11,620 bases of DNA from Calditrichia bacterium (GTDB lineage: Bacteria; Calditrichota; Calditrichia; RBG-13-44-9). The position numbers and the translations under genes are program-made. Positions 1-6,741 of the stretch are shown piece after piece (the first letter of the stretch is position 1; the number at the start of each line of letters is the position of its first letter). Where the stretch lies: the NCBI GenBank assembly GCA_026991005.1, contig JALXCH010000565.1:1-11620 (forward strand), written 5' to 3'. The notes below the pieces were generated by a model that made no database searches, was not told the origin of the DNA, and worked only from the letters and a program-made list of their open reading frames with translations.

Positions 1-80
1 GAATAGGGAAATAGGGAAATAGGGAAATAGGGTAAATAGGGTAAATAGGGTAAATAGGGTTTATAAGGTAGAGGTGGGAA
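1..80 (+). repeat. G-rich tandem array (copy A) abutting ddl
   Basis: Seven GGG triplets stand at 6, 14, 22, 30, 39, 48 and 57. The spacers are AAATA for the first three (period 8) and TAAATA for the next three (period 9). A decayed continuation (TTTATA, AGG, TAGAGG) keeps the 9-bp register to about position 77. The array resembles the first part of the repeats at 3561-3832 and 8105-8381 but lacks their linker and heptamer part. The ddl Shine-Dalgarno-like GAGGTGG (71-77) lies in its decayed end. Loops of 5-6 nt between G-triplets fit the canonical G-quadruplex pattern. The left end is cut by the window, so the full size is unknown. Confidence 0.9.
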
Positions 81-84
81 AACG

Positions 85-1092
85 GTGAAAATTGCGGTAT
101 TGCTGGGTGGAACTTCGGCGGAGCGGGATGTGTCGCTGGTAACGGGAATTGAAATTGCCCGTGCCCTCCGGAGCAATGGGCATCAGGTGGAAGCGATTGA
201 CTGTGCTTACGGAGATCGGGTGCTGCCCGATCTGGACATCCCCATCGAAGATATCATTCGTTCCACTCCCTCGGATTATGAGCAGAAACACCAGGAATTG
301 GATCGCAACGTCTTCCGCACCATCGATTATCTCCTCCAGTCAAAATTCGATGTGGTGTACATTGCGTTGCATGGAGGATACGGAGAAAACGGTCAGTTAC
401 AGGCAATGCTGGAAGTAGCGGGAATTCCCTTCACCGGTAGCGGTGCGCTGGCCAGTGCTCTGGGCATGGACAAACATTACAGCAAAGTACTGTTCCAGAA
501 TGCGGGGGTTCCCACAGCACCCTGGGTAACGCTCTCCCATCCCGAGGAGGATTTCGCACCTTTTATTGAGCAGTACTCTCTCCCTGTGGTGGTAAAACCC
601 AACGGACAGGGTTCCAGCGTGGGGTTGAAAATTGTCTCCAGAGCCGAAGAACTCCGGGATGCCATCCGTTTCGCATTTCGGCACGGGAATTCCGTGCTAC
701 TGGAACAATATATTCCGGGACACGAGATGACGGTGGCGATTTTAAATAACGAACCCCTTCCGGTGATTGAAATTATTCCCGACCAGGGTGTGTATGATTA
801 CGAGCACAAGTACCAGAAAGGCAAGACCCGCTATGTGGTTCCGGCAGAAATCCCGGACAAAGTTACCCGAAAATTGCAGGAATATGCCCGGCGAGCCTAT
901 CGGGAGCTGGGGTGTCGGCACTATGCACGGATTGATTTCCGTTTAACCGACGAGGGCGAGATGTATTGTCTGGAGGTAAATACCCTTCCGGGCATGACCC
1001 CTACCAGTCTGGTTCCCAAAGCTGCCCGCGCTGTGGGAATCGATTTCCCCGAACTGGTGGAACGCATTGTACAAATGGCTGCAATTCCGTAA
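85..1092 (+). CDS. ddl: D-alanine--D-alanine ligase
   Basis: This is the ATP-grasp ligase that joins two D-alanines in the cytoplasm to give the dipeptide used by MurF for peptidoglycan precursors. The 335-aa product starts at GTG 85, with GAGGTGG eight bases upstream. Visible motifs are GGTSAERDVSL (residues 8-18, N-terminal substrate domain, E13), HGGYGENG (96-103), ALGMDK (125-130), the ATP-grasp stretch VVKPNGQGSSVG near residue 170, and the C-terminal metal site. In that site D284, E297 and N299 have the same spacing as D257, E270 and N272 of E. coli DdlB. Length is between DdlB (306) and DdlA (364). It appears to stand alone, with a 225-nt gap to the next gene. Its leader is formed by the G-rich array, so any transcript from upstream would carry that array just before the ribosome-binding site. 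The family call is very secure. Confidence 0.97.
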   Translation: MKIAVLLGGTSAERDVSLVTGIEIARALRSNGHQVEAIDCAYGDRVLPDLDIPIEDIIRSTPSDYEQKHQELDRNVFRTIDYLLQSKFDVVYIALHGGYGENGQLQAMLEVAGIPFTGSGALASALGMDKHYSKVLFQNAGVPTAPWVTLSHPEEDFAPFIEQYSLPVVVKPNGQGSSVGLKIVSRAEELRDAIRFAFRHGNSVLLEQYIPGHEMTVAILNNEPLPVIEIIPDQGVYDYEHKYQKGKTRYVVPAEIPDKVTRKLQEYARRAYRELGCRHYARIDFRLTDEGEMYCLEVNTLPGMTPTSLVPKAARAVGIDFPELVERIVQMAAIP

Positions 1093-1116
1093 CATAAATA
1101 CAACGCCCGTTTCACC

Positions 1117-1145
1117 TTGCAAAATAGAAGCAGTTGTTCTACAAT
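1117..1145 (+). promoter_or_regulatory. sigma-70-like promoter candidate upstream of cutA
   Basis: A -35-like TTGCAA (1117-1122, 4/6 to consensus) and a -10-like TACAAT (1140-1145, 5/6) are separated by 17 nt. This lies just after ddl and would give a leader of about 165 nt to cutA. It is a pattern match only, and the intervening AT-rich sequence shows no recognisable riboswitch. Confidence 0.35.
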
Positions 1146-1278
1146 ATAAATTTTAGTTAATGATTCGGAAAGGTGGAGAAAAAGTCCCTTTCCATCGCCA
1201 GCTTCGGTTCTGTGTGCTTGTGGTTTGGTTTTTCAATTTCCCGATTAAGTTCTTCCGTCATTCGTCGATTATATTGTT

Positions 1279-1287
1279 TGTTACAAT
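1279..1287 (+). promoter_or_regulatory. extended -10 promoter candidate close to cutA
   Basis: TG-T-TACAAT at 1279-1287 matches an extended -10 element. The expected start near 1294 leaves a short leader of about 24 nt holding the cutA ribosome-binding site GAAAGGA (1304-1310). No good -35 box is seen at 17 nt, which extended -10 promoters can tolerate. It competes with the candidate at 1117-1145. Confidence 0.3.
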
Positions 1288-1317
1288 CGATCTTCATTAA
1301 ATAGAAAGGAACTCCCG

Positions 1318-1641
1318 GTGAAAAAGGACGTGTATGTGGTGTTTTGCACCGTACCGGATGCAGACACGGCAAAAGCGTTAGCCAGACTTCTGGTAAAAGA
1401 GCGTCTGGCTGCATGCTGTAATGTCGTGCCAGGATTAACCTCCATTTATCGCTGGGAGGGGGAAATCCAGGAAGATCAGGAACGATTGCTTATCATCAAA
1501 ACGACCCAGCGCGCTTACGGCGACCTGGAAAAACGCCTCAAAGAACTTCATCCTTACGATGTACCGGAAATCATTGCCCTTCCGGTAGAACAGGGTAACA
1601 GTGATTACATAAAATGGGTGAATGAAAATGTCCAGAGTTAA
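1318..1641 (+). CDS. cutA: CutA-family divalent cation tolerance protein
   Basis: CutA proteins are small, very stable, cytoplasmic homotrimers with a ferredoxin-like fold resembling PII. They were named for copper tolerance in E. coli, but their true role is unsettled. The product is 107 aa, the usual length. Family signatures are the N-terminal strand VYVVFCTVPD, then AACCNVVPGLTSIYRWEGEI (about residues 31-50), then HPYDVPEIIALPVEQGNSDYIKWV near the C-terminus. The start is GTG 1318, with GAAAGGA at 1304-1310. The last 20 nt overlap the next gene, suggesting translational coupling and one transcript. No metal-resistance genes lie next to it. Confidence 0.95.
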   Translation: MKKDVYVVFCTVPDADTAKALARLLVKERLAACCNVVPGLTSIYRWEGEIQEDQERLLIIKTTQRAYGDLEKRLKELHPYDVPEIIALPVEQGNSDYIKWVNENVQS

Positions 1642-2551
1642 AAAAGACGATTCCCGGGGAACCGAATACTGGCGTCCTCAGGTTCAGGAGATTCAGGAGG
1701 ATGCGGTTCATAGCTCTGCTTATCTGGCAGACAAGGCACTCAATATCATTGAAGAATTCATCCATAAAAATCTCTATCGTAATCGTACGGAATTAATCCA
1801 GAATCTGTCTAAATTGGGAAATGCTCTGGTACGGGCACAACCGTTAATGGCGCTCATTTACAATCGAGCCCACCGCATCATTGAGTTCATCCAATCGATT
1901 CCCAAAGAGGAAAAAGACATTAAGATTATCCGGGAGATGGTGCTGCGGGAGATTCAGCAAATTCGGAGCGATTTTATTGAGCGGCAGAAAAATATTACCC
2001 GGCTGGGTGCACGTTTGATTCTGGATCAGCACATTGTACTGACCCATTCGGCCAGTTCGGTGGTGGAGAATATTCTCCTGGAAGCCAGGCGTCAGAAGAA
2101 ACGGTTTCGCCTGATTTGCACCGAAAGTCGTCCCCGGTACGAAGGGGTGGAGTTAGCCAAAAAAATGGCGCGGGCGGGAATTCGCACCCGCCTCATCCCC
2201 GATGCCGACATGACCCGTGCCCTGAACGATGCCCATTTTGTGCTTACCGGTGCCGATCGCATCACGGAAAATACGTTTATCAACAAAACCGGTACCGCAG
2301 CGCTGGCCATCATCGCGAAAGAACTGAATAAACCCTTCTATATTGCCGTGGATACGGATAAAATCCTGTTAAAACGCACCTATCCCACCCGTTTTCGCTC
2401 GGTACACGAGCAGGAAATTCTGGAGGAGCAAATTCCCAATCTAACAGTAAGTAACATCTATTTCGAAGAAATTGAACTCTCCTACCTGCACAAAATCATC
2501 AGCGAAACGGGAATTTACGAGGTGGAGGAGTTTGTGGAACGGTTTTTGTAA
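1622..2551 (+). CDS. eIF2B alpha/beta/delta-family protein (R15P/MTR1P isomerase fold), substrate unknown
   Basis: This 309-aa protein belongs to the family of eIF2B regulatory subunits, archaeal ribose-1,5-bisphosphate isomerase and methylthioribose-1-phosphate isomerase (MtnA). The N-terminal third is helical. The Rossmann-like half holds VLTHSASSVVENIL (139-152), CTESRPRYEG with nearby LAKKMARAGIRTRLIPDADM, GADRI (210-214), and INKTGTAALAIIAKELNKPFYIAV. In the isomerases the THS motif reads THC and the Cys is catalytic. Here it is Ser143, while the partner Asp212 is kept 69 residues later, the same spacing as Cys133/Asp202 of archaeal R15P isomerase. It may therefore be a ligand-binding or regulatory protein rather than a standard isomerase. 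ATG 1622 or 1628 could both start it, inside the end of cutA. The family is secure; the function is not known. Confidence 0.88.
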   Translation: MKMSRVKKDDSRGTEYWRPQVQEIQEDAVHSSAYLADKALNIIEEFIHKNLYRNRTELIQNLSKLGNALVRAQPLMALIYNRAHRIIEFIQSIPKEEKDIKIIREMVLREIQQIRSDFIERQKNITRLGARLILDQHIVLTHSASSVVENILLEARRQKKRFRLICTESRPRYEGVELAKKMARAGIRTRLIPDADMTRALNDAHFVLTGADRITENTFINKTGTAALAIIAKELNKPFYIAVDTDKILLKRTYPTRFRSVHEQEILEEQIPNLTVSNIYFEEIELSYLHKIISETGIYEVEEFVERFL

Positions 2552-2617
2552 TTTAAGATTTGCCTGATTTAACCGATGATGTTCATCAGAATGGATTCTA
2601 AATTCAGGTAACAGTGG

Positions 2618-3421
2618 ATGTTAGTGAAAGAGAAAAAGAAGAAAACCATTCTCGCCGTGGACGACGATCCATTTATCCGCAAGATGTTTCATTCCATGCT
2701 GGAACCGAAAGGATTTGTTGTATTTACGGCCAATAACGGTGCCGAAGCGGTGACCAAAGCGCTGCAGGTAAAACCGGATATTATTTTTCTGGATTTGATG
2801 ATGCCGGAAGTGGATGGATTTCATGCACTGGAGTTGCTGCGGGGGATGGAGCAAACCAGTCGCATTCCCATTATTATTGTCACCGCCCGTGCAGATTCCG
2901 CCACCCTGCTTAAGGTGATTAAACTGGGAGCAAACGATTTCATTGCCAAACCATTCTCTCGCCCCATGATTATGCGCAAAATTAAATTTGCCCTCGCTCC
3001 CCACAGTCCCAATGACCTGGTGGAAACCGAAAGCGACGCGATCAATAAAAGTCCTACTACCTTTATTCACTCCACTCTGTTTAAGGAAATGAAAGAGGGC
3101 TACATTTACAAATTTGATAACATCTTTATCTCCTTGATTCGTTACCTCTCTGCCCGCGAAAAACAGAAGCTGATTCACCAGCTTCAGGATGTGGCTGTGG
3201 TGTGCTCCACCTACGAAATTCTCAAACCGCTTCCCCTCATCCAGCAAACCATTGAACTGCTGAAAAAAGAGAATTGGCCCGAGGTCATGAAACATCTGGA
3301 AAAAATTTATGCTATTTTTAAAGAACTCCAGTTGCAGTACGACCAGAAAAATCAATCGCAAAAGAAAAGCGAAGCTTCTGCTAAACGTTCTACTGTGCCT
3401 GCCGAAGAGACGAAGAATTAA
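2618..3421 (+). CDS. response-regulator receiver protein with uncharacterised helical C-terminal region
   Basis: The first ~125 residues form a CheY-type receiver domain: acidic pocket in VDDDP (14-18), phospho-acceptor D59 in FLDLMMPEVDG, T89 in IVTARAD, and K111 in AKPFSRP. All key residues are present, so phosphotransfer from a histidine kinase is expected. Residues ~130-240 are predicted helical, with no DNA-binding helix-turn-helix, GGDEF, EAL or HD-GYP motif that I can recognise. The last ~30 residues are a Lys/Ser/Glu-rich, probably disordered tail. No kinase gene is adjacent, so it is an orphan here. The start is ATG 2618. The ribosome-binding site is weak: only AGGTAA at 2606-2611. 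The 66-nt upstream spacer leaves it open whether it shares the cutA transcript. Output partner and pathway are unknown. Confidence 0.9.
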   Translation: MLVKEKKKKTILAVDDDPFIRKMFHSMLEPKGFVVFTANNGAEAVTKALQVKPDIIFLDLMMPEVDGFHALELLRGMEQTSRIPIIIVTARADSATLLKVIKLGANDFIAKPFSRPMIMRKIKFALAPHSPNDLVETESDAINKSPTTFIHSTLFKEMKEGYIYKFDNIFISLIRYLSAREKQKLIHQLQDVAVVCSTYEILKPLPLIQQTIELLKKENWPEVMKHLEKIYAIFKELQLQYDQKNQSQKKSEASAKRSTVPAEETKN

Positions 3422-3560
3422 TTCACTTCTTCTGTGTGGTAACCCCAATTTACTCTCCAATTTTAAAATCGAGTAAAACCATCCTTCAGCCTAACAACGA
3501 TTTCTGGTTTGAAATGATTTCGCCATGGTTTCCGTTAACGGGGACTAATTGAACGGGTAG
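3422..3560. other. non-coding spacer before the composite repeat
   Basis: No coding potential is seen. One weak hairpin pairs TTTACTC (3449-3455) with GAGTAAA (3471-3477) around an AT-rich loop, but no T-run follows, so it is a poor terminator candidate. Nothing else is recognisable here. Confidence 0.5.
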
Positions 3561-3832
3561 GGGGAAAGGGTATATAGGGTGAATAGGGTAAATAGGGTAA
3601 ATAGGGTAAATAGCGTGAATAGAGTAAATAGGGTGAATAGGGTTTGTTGGGTAAATAAGTTAAATGGAAGGTATAAAAGGAACTTGGGAGAAAGGAAGCA
3701 TTAATTCAATTACAATGTTTTCTCTTCTCTTTTCCTCTTTTCTCTTTCCTCTTTTTTCTTTGCTCTTTGTTATTTGGAATTTGCTATTTGTTATTTGTTT
3801 TTTGTTATTTGGAGTTTGTCATTTGTAATTTC
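3561..3832 (+). repeat. composite dispersed repeat, copy B (9-bp array, linker, 7-bp array)
   Basis: Part 1 is a 9-bp-period array. GGG or a variant stands at 3568, 3577, 3586, 3595, 3604, 3613 (GCG), 3622 (GAG), 3631, 3640 and 3649, with spacers mostly TAAATA or TGAATA and one distinctive TTTGTT (3643-3648). It opens with GGGGAAAGGG (3561-3570). Part 2 is a linker (3661-3712). Part 3 is a pyrimidine-rich array of period 7, units CTCTTTY then NNATTTG, from about 3735 to 3832. The inverted copy at 8105-8381 has the same order, including GGGGAAAGGG and TTTGTT, and 26 of 28 bases match in the linker (3685-3712 against 8239-8266). The element ends about 80 bases upstream of the cdsA start. Confidence 0.92.
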
Positions 3833-3855
3833 TTATGAAAGGTTGTTTTTCCCCC

Positions 3856-3888
3856 GATAAATGGCAATATTTAGCTCCGGATAAATGG
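3856..3888 (+). repeat. short direct repeat upstream of cdsA
   Basis: GATAAATGG occurs at 3856-3864 and again at 3880-3888, with a 24-bp period and CC before each. The second copy contains the in-frame ATG at 3885. It could be an operator-like pair, a small duplication or chance. Confidence 0.35.
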
Positions 3889-3898
3889 ATGACAAATT

Positions 3899-3903
3899 GG
3901 AGG
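3899..3903 (+). promoter_or_regulatory. ribosome-binding site that decides the cdsA start
   Basis: GGAGG, a perfect Shine-Dalgarno core, stands 8 nt before GTG 3912. The longer in-frame option, ATG 3885, has no such site before it. The shorter protein begins MKELSKRVLVAL, as CdsA proteins typically do. Confidence 0.7.
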
Positions 3904-3911
3904 CTTCGATT

Positions 3912-4742
3912 GTGAAAGAATTGAGTAAGCGTGTTCTGGTGGCATTGTGGGGAATTCCTATTTTACTGGGAATGAGCTATTTAGGAGGTGTGTATTTCCT
4001 GCTTTTGATTCTGGTGATTAACGGAATGGTGTTGTGGGAATTTTATTCTATTTTTCGCAACCAGCAGGTTGAGGCATATCGGATACTGGCGGTGGTATTA
4101 TCCACGGTTTTTTTACTGGCAGCATATATTTTTCCACCGCAACAACTCCCGGCATTTTATCTGATGTTGATTACCATTGTGCTATTTCGGCATTTACGTT
4201 TATCGGCTCCCAATAGCAGTACCAACACCCTGTTTACCCTGGGAGGCATCAGTTACATCACACTTTTTCTGGCGTCGCTTCTGCATCTTCGGTTGTATTT
4301 TGCCACCTGGCAGCATCTTTCCCCCGCACGGCTTCCGGGTGGGCGTCTGATGGTGATTCTCTGGATCAGCATCTGGGTGTGTGACACGTTTGCTTATTTT
4401 GGAGGGAGTTTGCTGGGTAATCACAAACTGGCACCCCAAACCAGTCCCAATAAAACCATCGAAGGTGCCTTGTTTGGGTTGATTGGTGCCCTTCTCATTT
4501 TTGTGCCACTGGGCAAATGGCTCCTTCCGGAAGTGAATCCGCTTTACTTCTGGTTTGCAGGAGGAATTGTGGGAATTCTGGGACAGATTGGTGATCTGGT
4601 GGAGTCCCGTTTCAAACGCGACGCCGGGGTTAAGGATACCTCCACCATTTTACCGGGGCATGGTGGATTCTTCGACCGCTTCGATTCGCTGATGTTTGTC
4701 TCCCCTTTTATGTATGTGTTGTTCCAGTACATCCGCTTTTGA
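3912..4742 (+). CDS. cdsA: phosphatidate cytidylyltransferase (CDP-diacylglycerol synthase)
   Basis: This integral inner-membrane enzyme makes CDP-diacylglycerol from phosphatidate and CTP, the branch point to phospholipids. The C-terminus carries the complete CdsA signature: SRFKR, four residues, KD, then LPGHGG and FDRFD (about residues 229-255 from the GTG start). The rest is a series of hydrophobic membrane segments, beginning right after the N-terminal KELSKRV. SLLGNHKLAPQTSPNKTIEG is the conserved cytoplasmic loop before the last helices. I chose GTG 3912 (276 aa) on its GGAGG site. ATG 3885 would add nine residues. It is followed after 15 nt by hpnC, so it is probably the first gene of a lipid operon. 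No uppS, dxr or frr is next to it, unlike the common cdsA neighbourhood. Confidence 0.95.
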   Translation: MKELSKRVLVALWGIPILLGMSYLGGVYFLLLILVINGMVLWEFYSIFRNQQVEAYRILAVVLSTVFLLAAYIFPPQQLPAFYLMLITIVLFRHLRLSAPNSSTNTLFTLGGISYITLFLASLLHLRLYFATWQHLSPARLPGGRLMVILWISIWVCDTFAYFGGSLLGNHKLAPQTSPNKTIEGALFGLIGALLIFVPLGKWLLPEVNPLYFWFAGGIVGILGQIGDLVESRFKRDAGVKDTSTILPGHGGFFDRFDSLMFVSPFMYVLFQYIRF

Positions 4743-4757
4743 AAGGAACGCCCGGAA

Positions 4758-5588
4758 ATGGAACTTGAAGAGGCGTACAGATATTGCCAGAAGCTGGCGG
4801 GCGAGCATTACGAGAATTTCCCCGTAGCCAGTGTGTTACTGCCTCGAAAATTACGTCCGCATGTGGCAGCCATTTATGCCTTTGCCCGCATTGCCGATGA
4901 TTTTGCCGACGAGGAAGCTAATCTGGAAAAATTACTCCACTGGCGCCAGCAGCTTTTTCGCAGCCTTCAGGGGGAATACCCGCATCCGGTGTTTCGGGCT
5001 CTGCACCACACCATCCGGAAATTCGATTTGCCCGTCTCCTGGCTGGATGATTTACTCACCGCCTTCCGGCAGGATCTGGAAAAAAATCGTTACCTCCGTT
5101 TCTCCGAACTGCTTGAGTACACCCGCTATTCTGCCAATCCGGTGGGACGCATCGTCCTCTGGCTTTTTGGTTATCGTGAACCGAAACTGATGGAATACGC
5201 CGACCAGATTACTACCGGATTACAACTGGTGAATTTCTGGCAAGATCTTTCTGTGGATATCCCCCGTAACCGATTGTACATTCCCCGGGAGTGGTTGGAG
5301 AAATGGGGCATCAAAGAAGAAGACATTTTGCGGCGCGTGGTTTCCTCTCATTTTCCGGAGCTGATGCGAGAGGTGTACCAGCACACTGTACCCTTTTTCC
5401 ACCGGGGACGGCGTTTGCTGCCGCATCTCTCCGGTCGCCTGAAAATGGAAATAAAACTTACTGTGGCTGGAGGGATGGCTATTTTAGATAAAACTTTGCT
5501 TTTGGGGAACAATATTTTATTTTACAAACCGAAACTGAATAAAATAGATTGGATTCGGTTGATCGTTAAAACATTTATCGCATTCTAA
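4758..5588 (+). CDS. hpnC: hydroxysqualene synthase HpnC (squalene/phytoene synthase family)
   Basis: In the three-step bacterial squalene route, HpnC converts presqualene diphosphate to hydroxysqualene. The 276-aa product has the all-helical trans-isoprenyl fold. The first aspartate-rich motif is FARIADDFADE (42-52), and the second is NFWQDLSVD (159-167, with D163 and D167), followed by IPRNRLYIP. NFWQD rather than NILRD is what I used to separate HpnC from HpnD. The N-terminal ENFPVASVLLPRKLR is also HpnC-like. Start ATG 4758 is preceded by AAAGGA (4742-4747) ten bases away. The stop TAA (5586-5588) shares its last A with the ATG of hpnD, so the two are translationally coupled. A phytoene or dehydrosqualene synthase is the alternative, made unlikely by the neighbouring hpnD and hpnE. 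Confidence 0.93.
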   Translation: MELEEAYRYCQKLAGEHYENFPVASVLLPRKLRPHVAAIYAFARIADDFADEEANLEKLLHWRQQLFRSLQGEYPHPVFRALHHTIRKFDLPVSWLDDLLTAFRQDLEKNRYLRFSELLEYTRYSANPVGRIVLWLFGYREPKLMEYADQITTGLQLVNFWQDLSVDIPRNRLYIPREWLEKWGIKEEDILRRVVSSHFPELMREVYQHTVPFFHRGRRLLPHLSGRLKMEIKLTVAGGMAILDKTLLLGNNILFYKPKLNKIDWIRLIVKTFIAF

Positions 5589-6424
5589 TGTCGCAGGAAA
5601 AACAAATCACCCGGCAAAGTAAAAGCAGTTTTTACTATGCCTTTTCCATTCTTCCCCGGGAAAAGCGGGAAGCTATTTACACGGTGTACTCCTTTTGTCG
5701 CCAGACGGATGATATTGTAGACAAACCCGGCCCCCAAATCCAGAAGCTGAAAACACTGGAACGCTGGGAAAATGAATTATTTAAGCAATTTAACCGGCAG
5801 AGCCACACCCGCTTTTTCAAATTGTGGAAAATTGCCGAACGATTCCGCATCCCGCTGGAGTATTTCCTGGAACTCATTCAGGGGATGCGTATGGATCTGG
5901 CCGGGACTCGCTTTCAGTCCCTGGACGACCTCCTTACTTACTGCTACCGGGTAGCTTCGGTGGTGGGACTGATGAGTATCCAGATCTTCGGATACCGCGA
6001 TCCACGGGTTCGGGAATATGCGGTGAATCTGGGAATTGCTCTGCAACTCACCAACATTTTACGCGATGTGGGAACTGACGCGGAGATGGGGCGGGTGTAC
6101 ATTCCGCTGGAGGATCTGGAAAAATTCGGAATCACCGTGGAAGATATCCTGAATAAACGCAATCATCCCAACTTTATTGAGTTGATGAAATATGAATATC
6201 GTCTGGCCCGCCGGTATTACGACAAAGCTTCACGTTCCCTGCCCAATACCGAACGCCGCAACATGCTCCCTTCCCAGATTATGAAAAACATTTACTTTCA
6301 CCTCCTGAAATTGATTGAAAAAAACCATTTCAATGTTTTATATCACAAAATTGAATTACCCACGTTTGTTAAATTGTCAATAGCGTTTAAAACGGTGCTG
6401 CGAGAGTCCATTTTAAGCCTGTGA
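5588..6424 (+). CDS. hpnD: presqualene diphosphate synthase HpnD
   Basis: HpnD condenses two farnesyl diphosphates to presqualene diphosphate, the substrate of HpnC. The 278-aa product carries SSFYYAFSILPREKREAIY (13-31), the first Asp motif FCRQTDDIVD (36-45), and the second LTNILRDVGTDAEMGRVYIP (154-173, with D160 and D164). This pattern is typical of squalene/phytoene synthases and of HpnD. It overlaps hpnC by one nucleotide (TAATG), so it lacks an independent leader; the pair is clearly co-expressed. The two paralogues show distinct motifs, consistent with separate steps. A 317-nt gap separates it from hpnE, whereas hpnC, hpnD and hpnE are often contiguous elsewhere. Confidence 0.93.
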   Translation: MSQEKQITRQSKSSFYYAFSILPREKREAIYTVYSFCRQTDDIVDKPGPQIQKLKTLERWENELFKQFNRQSHTRFFKLWKIAERFRIPLEYFLELIQGMRMDLAGTRFQSLDDLLTYCYRVASVVGLMSIQIFGYRDPRVREYAVNLGIALQLTNILRDVGTDAEMGRVYIPLEDLEKFGITVEDILNKRNHPNFIELMKYEYRLARRYYDKASRSLPNTERRNMLPSQIMKNIYFHLLKLIEKNHFNVLYHKIELPTFVKLSIAFKTVLRESILSL

Positions 6425-6499
6425 TGCCGGATAGCTCAGATTGCACAGAAACTCACAAACAGGATTAAGCAGTGCCAGTGAGTGAAATAGCGTGCGTGT

Positions 6500-6544
6500 A
6501 ATGCGGATTGAAAAACGGATATTAAGTGGATTTTTCCGCATTTT
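6500..6544 (+). terminator. hairpin downstream of hpnD, possible weak terminator
   Basis: AATGCGGA (6500-6507) pairs perfectly with TCCGCATT (6535-6542), and an inner AAAA/TTTT pairing across a three-base bulge could lengthen the stem. Only TT then GAG follows, so the U-tract is poor. It may attenuate read-through into hpnE or be an RNA-stability structure. Confidence 0.3.
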
Positions 6545-6583
6545 GAGAATAAAAATGTGTGCCGTTTTTGTTCTCTCTATTAA

Positions 6584-6619
6584 AATGGGTAATTTTCTAG
6601 GAATGGGTAATTCTCCAGG
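6584..6619 (+). repeat. 18-bp imperfect tandem duplication
   Basis: AATGGGTAATTTTCTAGG (6584-6601) is followed at once by AATGGGTAATTCTCCAGG (6602-6619). They match at 16 of 18 positions, and both differences are T to C. It could be a recent local duplication or a paired binding site. Confidence 0.7.
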
Positions 6620-6741
6620 GATTGAAAGATTACACTGTTCAGGACGGAATTGTAAGTAATTTCTTTATTTCAGGAGATTGAGTGGTCTTGAAGTGGGTCA
6701 AAAATTAAATGGTTCATCTGGGTTAAAAGAAGAAATTTTTT

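Larger units (their letters stand above)
6425..6741. other. 317-nt non-coding gap between hpnD and hpnE
   Basis: No ORF with family resemblance is seen on either strand. The gap holds a hairpin (6500-6542), an 18-bp tandem duplication (6584-6619) and AT-rich sequence up to the hpnE start. No convincing -35/-10 pair for hpnE was found. Confidence 0.6.

Noticed and set aside
1..80. CRISPR array or telomere repeat
   Set aside because: Units are 8-9 bp with no unique spacers of CRISPR size, and the same kind of array occurs internally at 3568 and 8291, so it is neither a CRISPR array nor a chromosome end.
2621..3460. 279-codon open frame on the minus strand opposite the receiver protein
   Set aside because: The plus strand encodes an intact receiver domain with all active-site residues. 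The minus frame shows no recognisable domain and is an antisense shadow.
3449..3477. Terminator after the receiver gene
   Set aside because: A 7-bp stem (TTTACTC/GAGTAAA) exists, but the loop is long and no T-run follows on either strand.
6424..6450. tRNA-like 5' end (GCCGGATAGCTCAG)
   Set aside because: No anticodon arm, T-loop GGTTCGA-type sequence or matching acceptor 3' strand follows within tRNA length.
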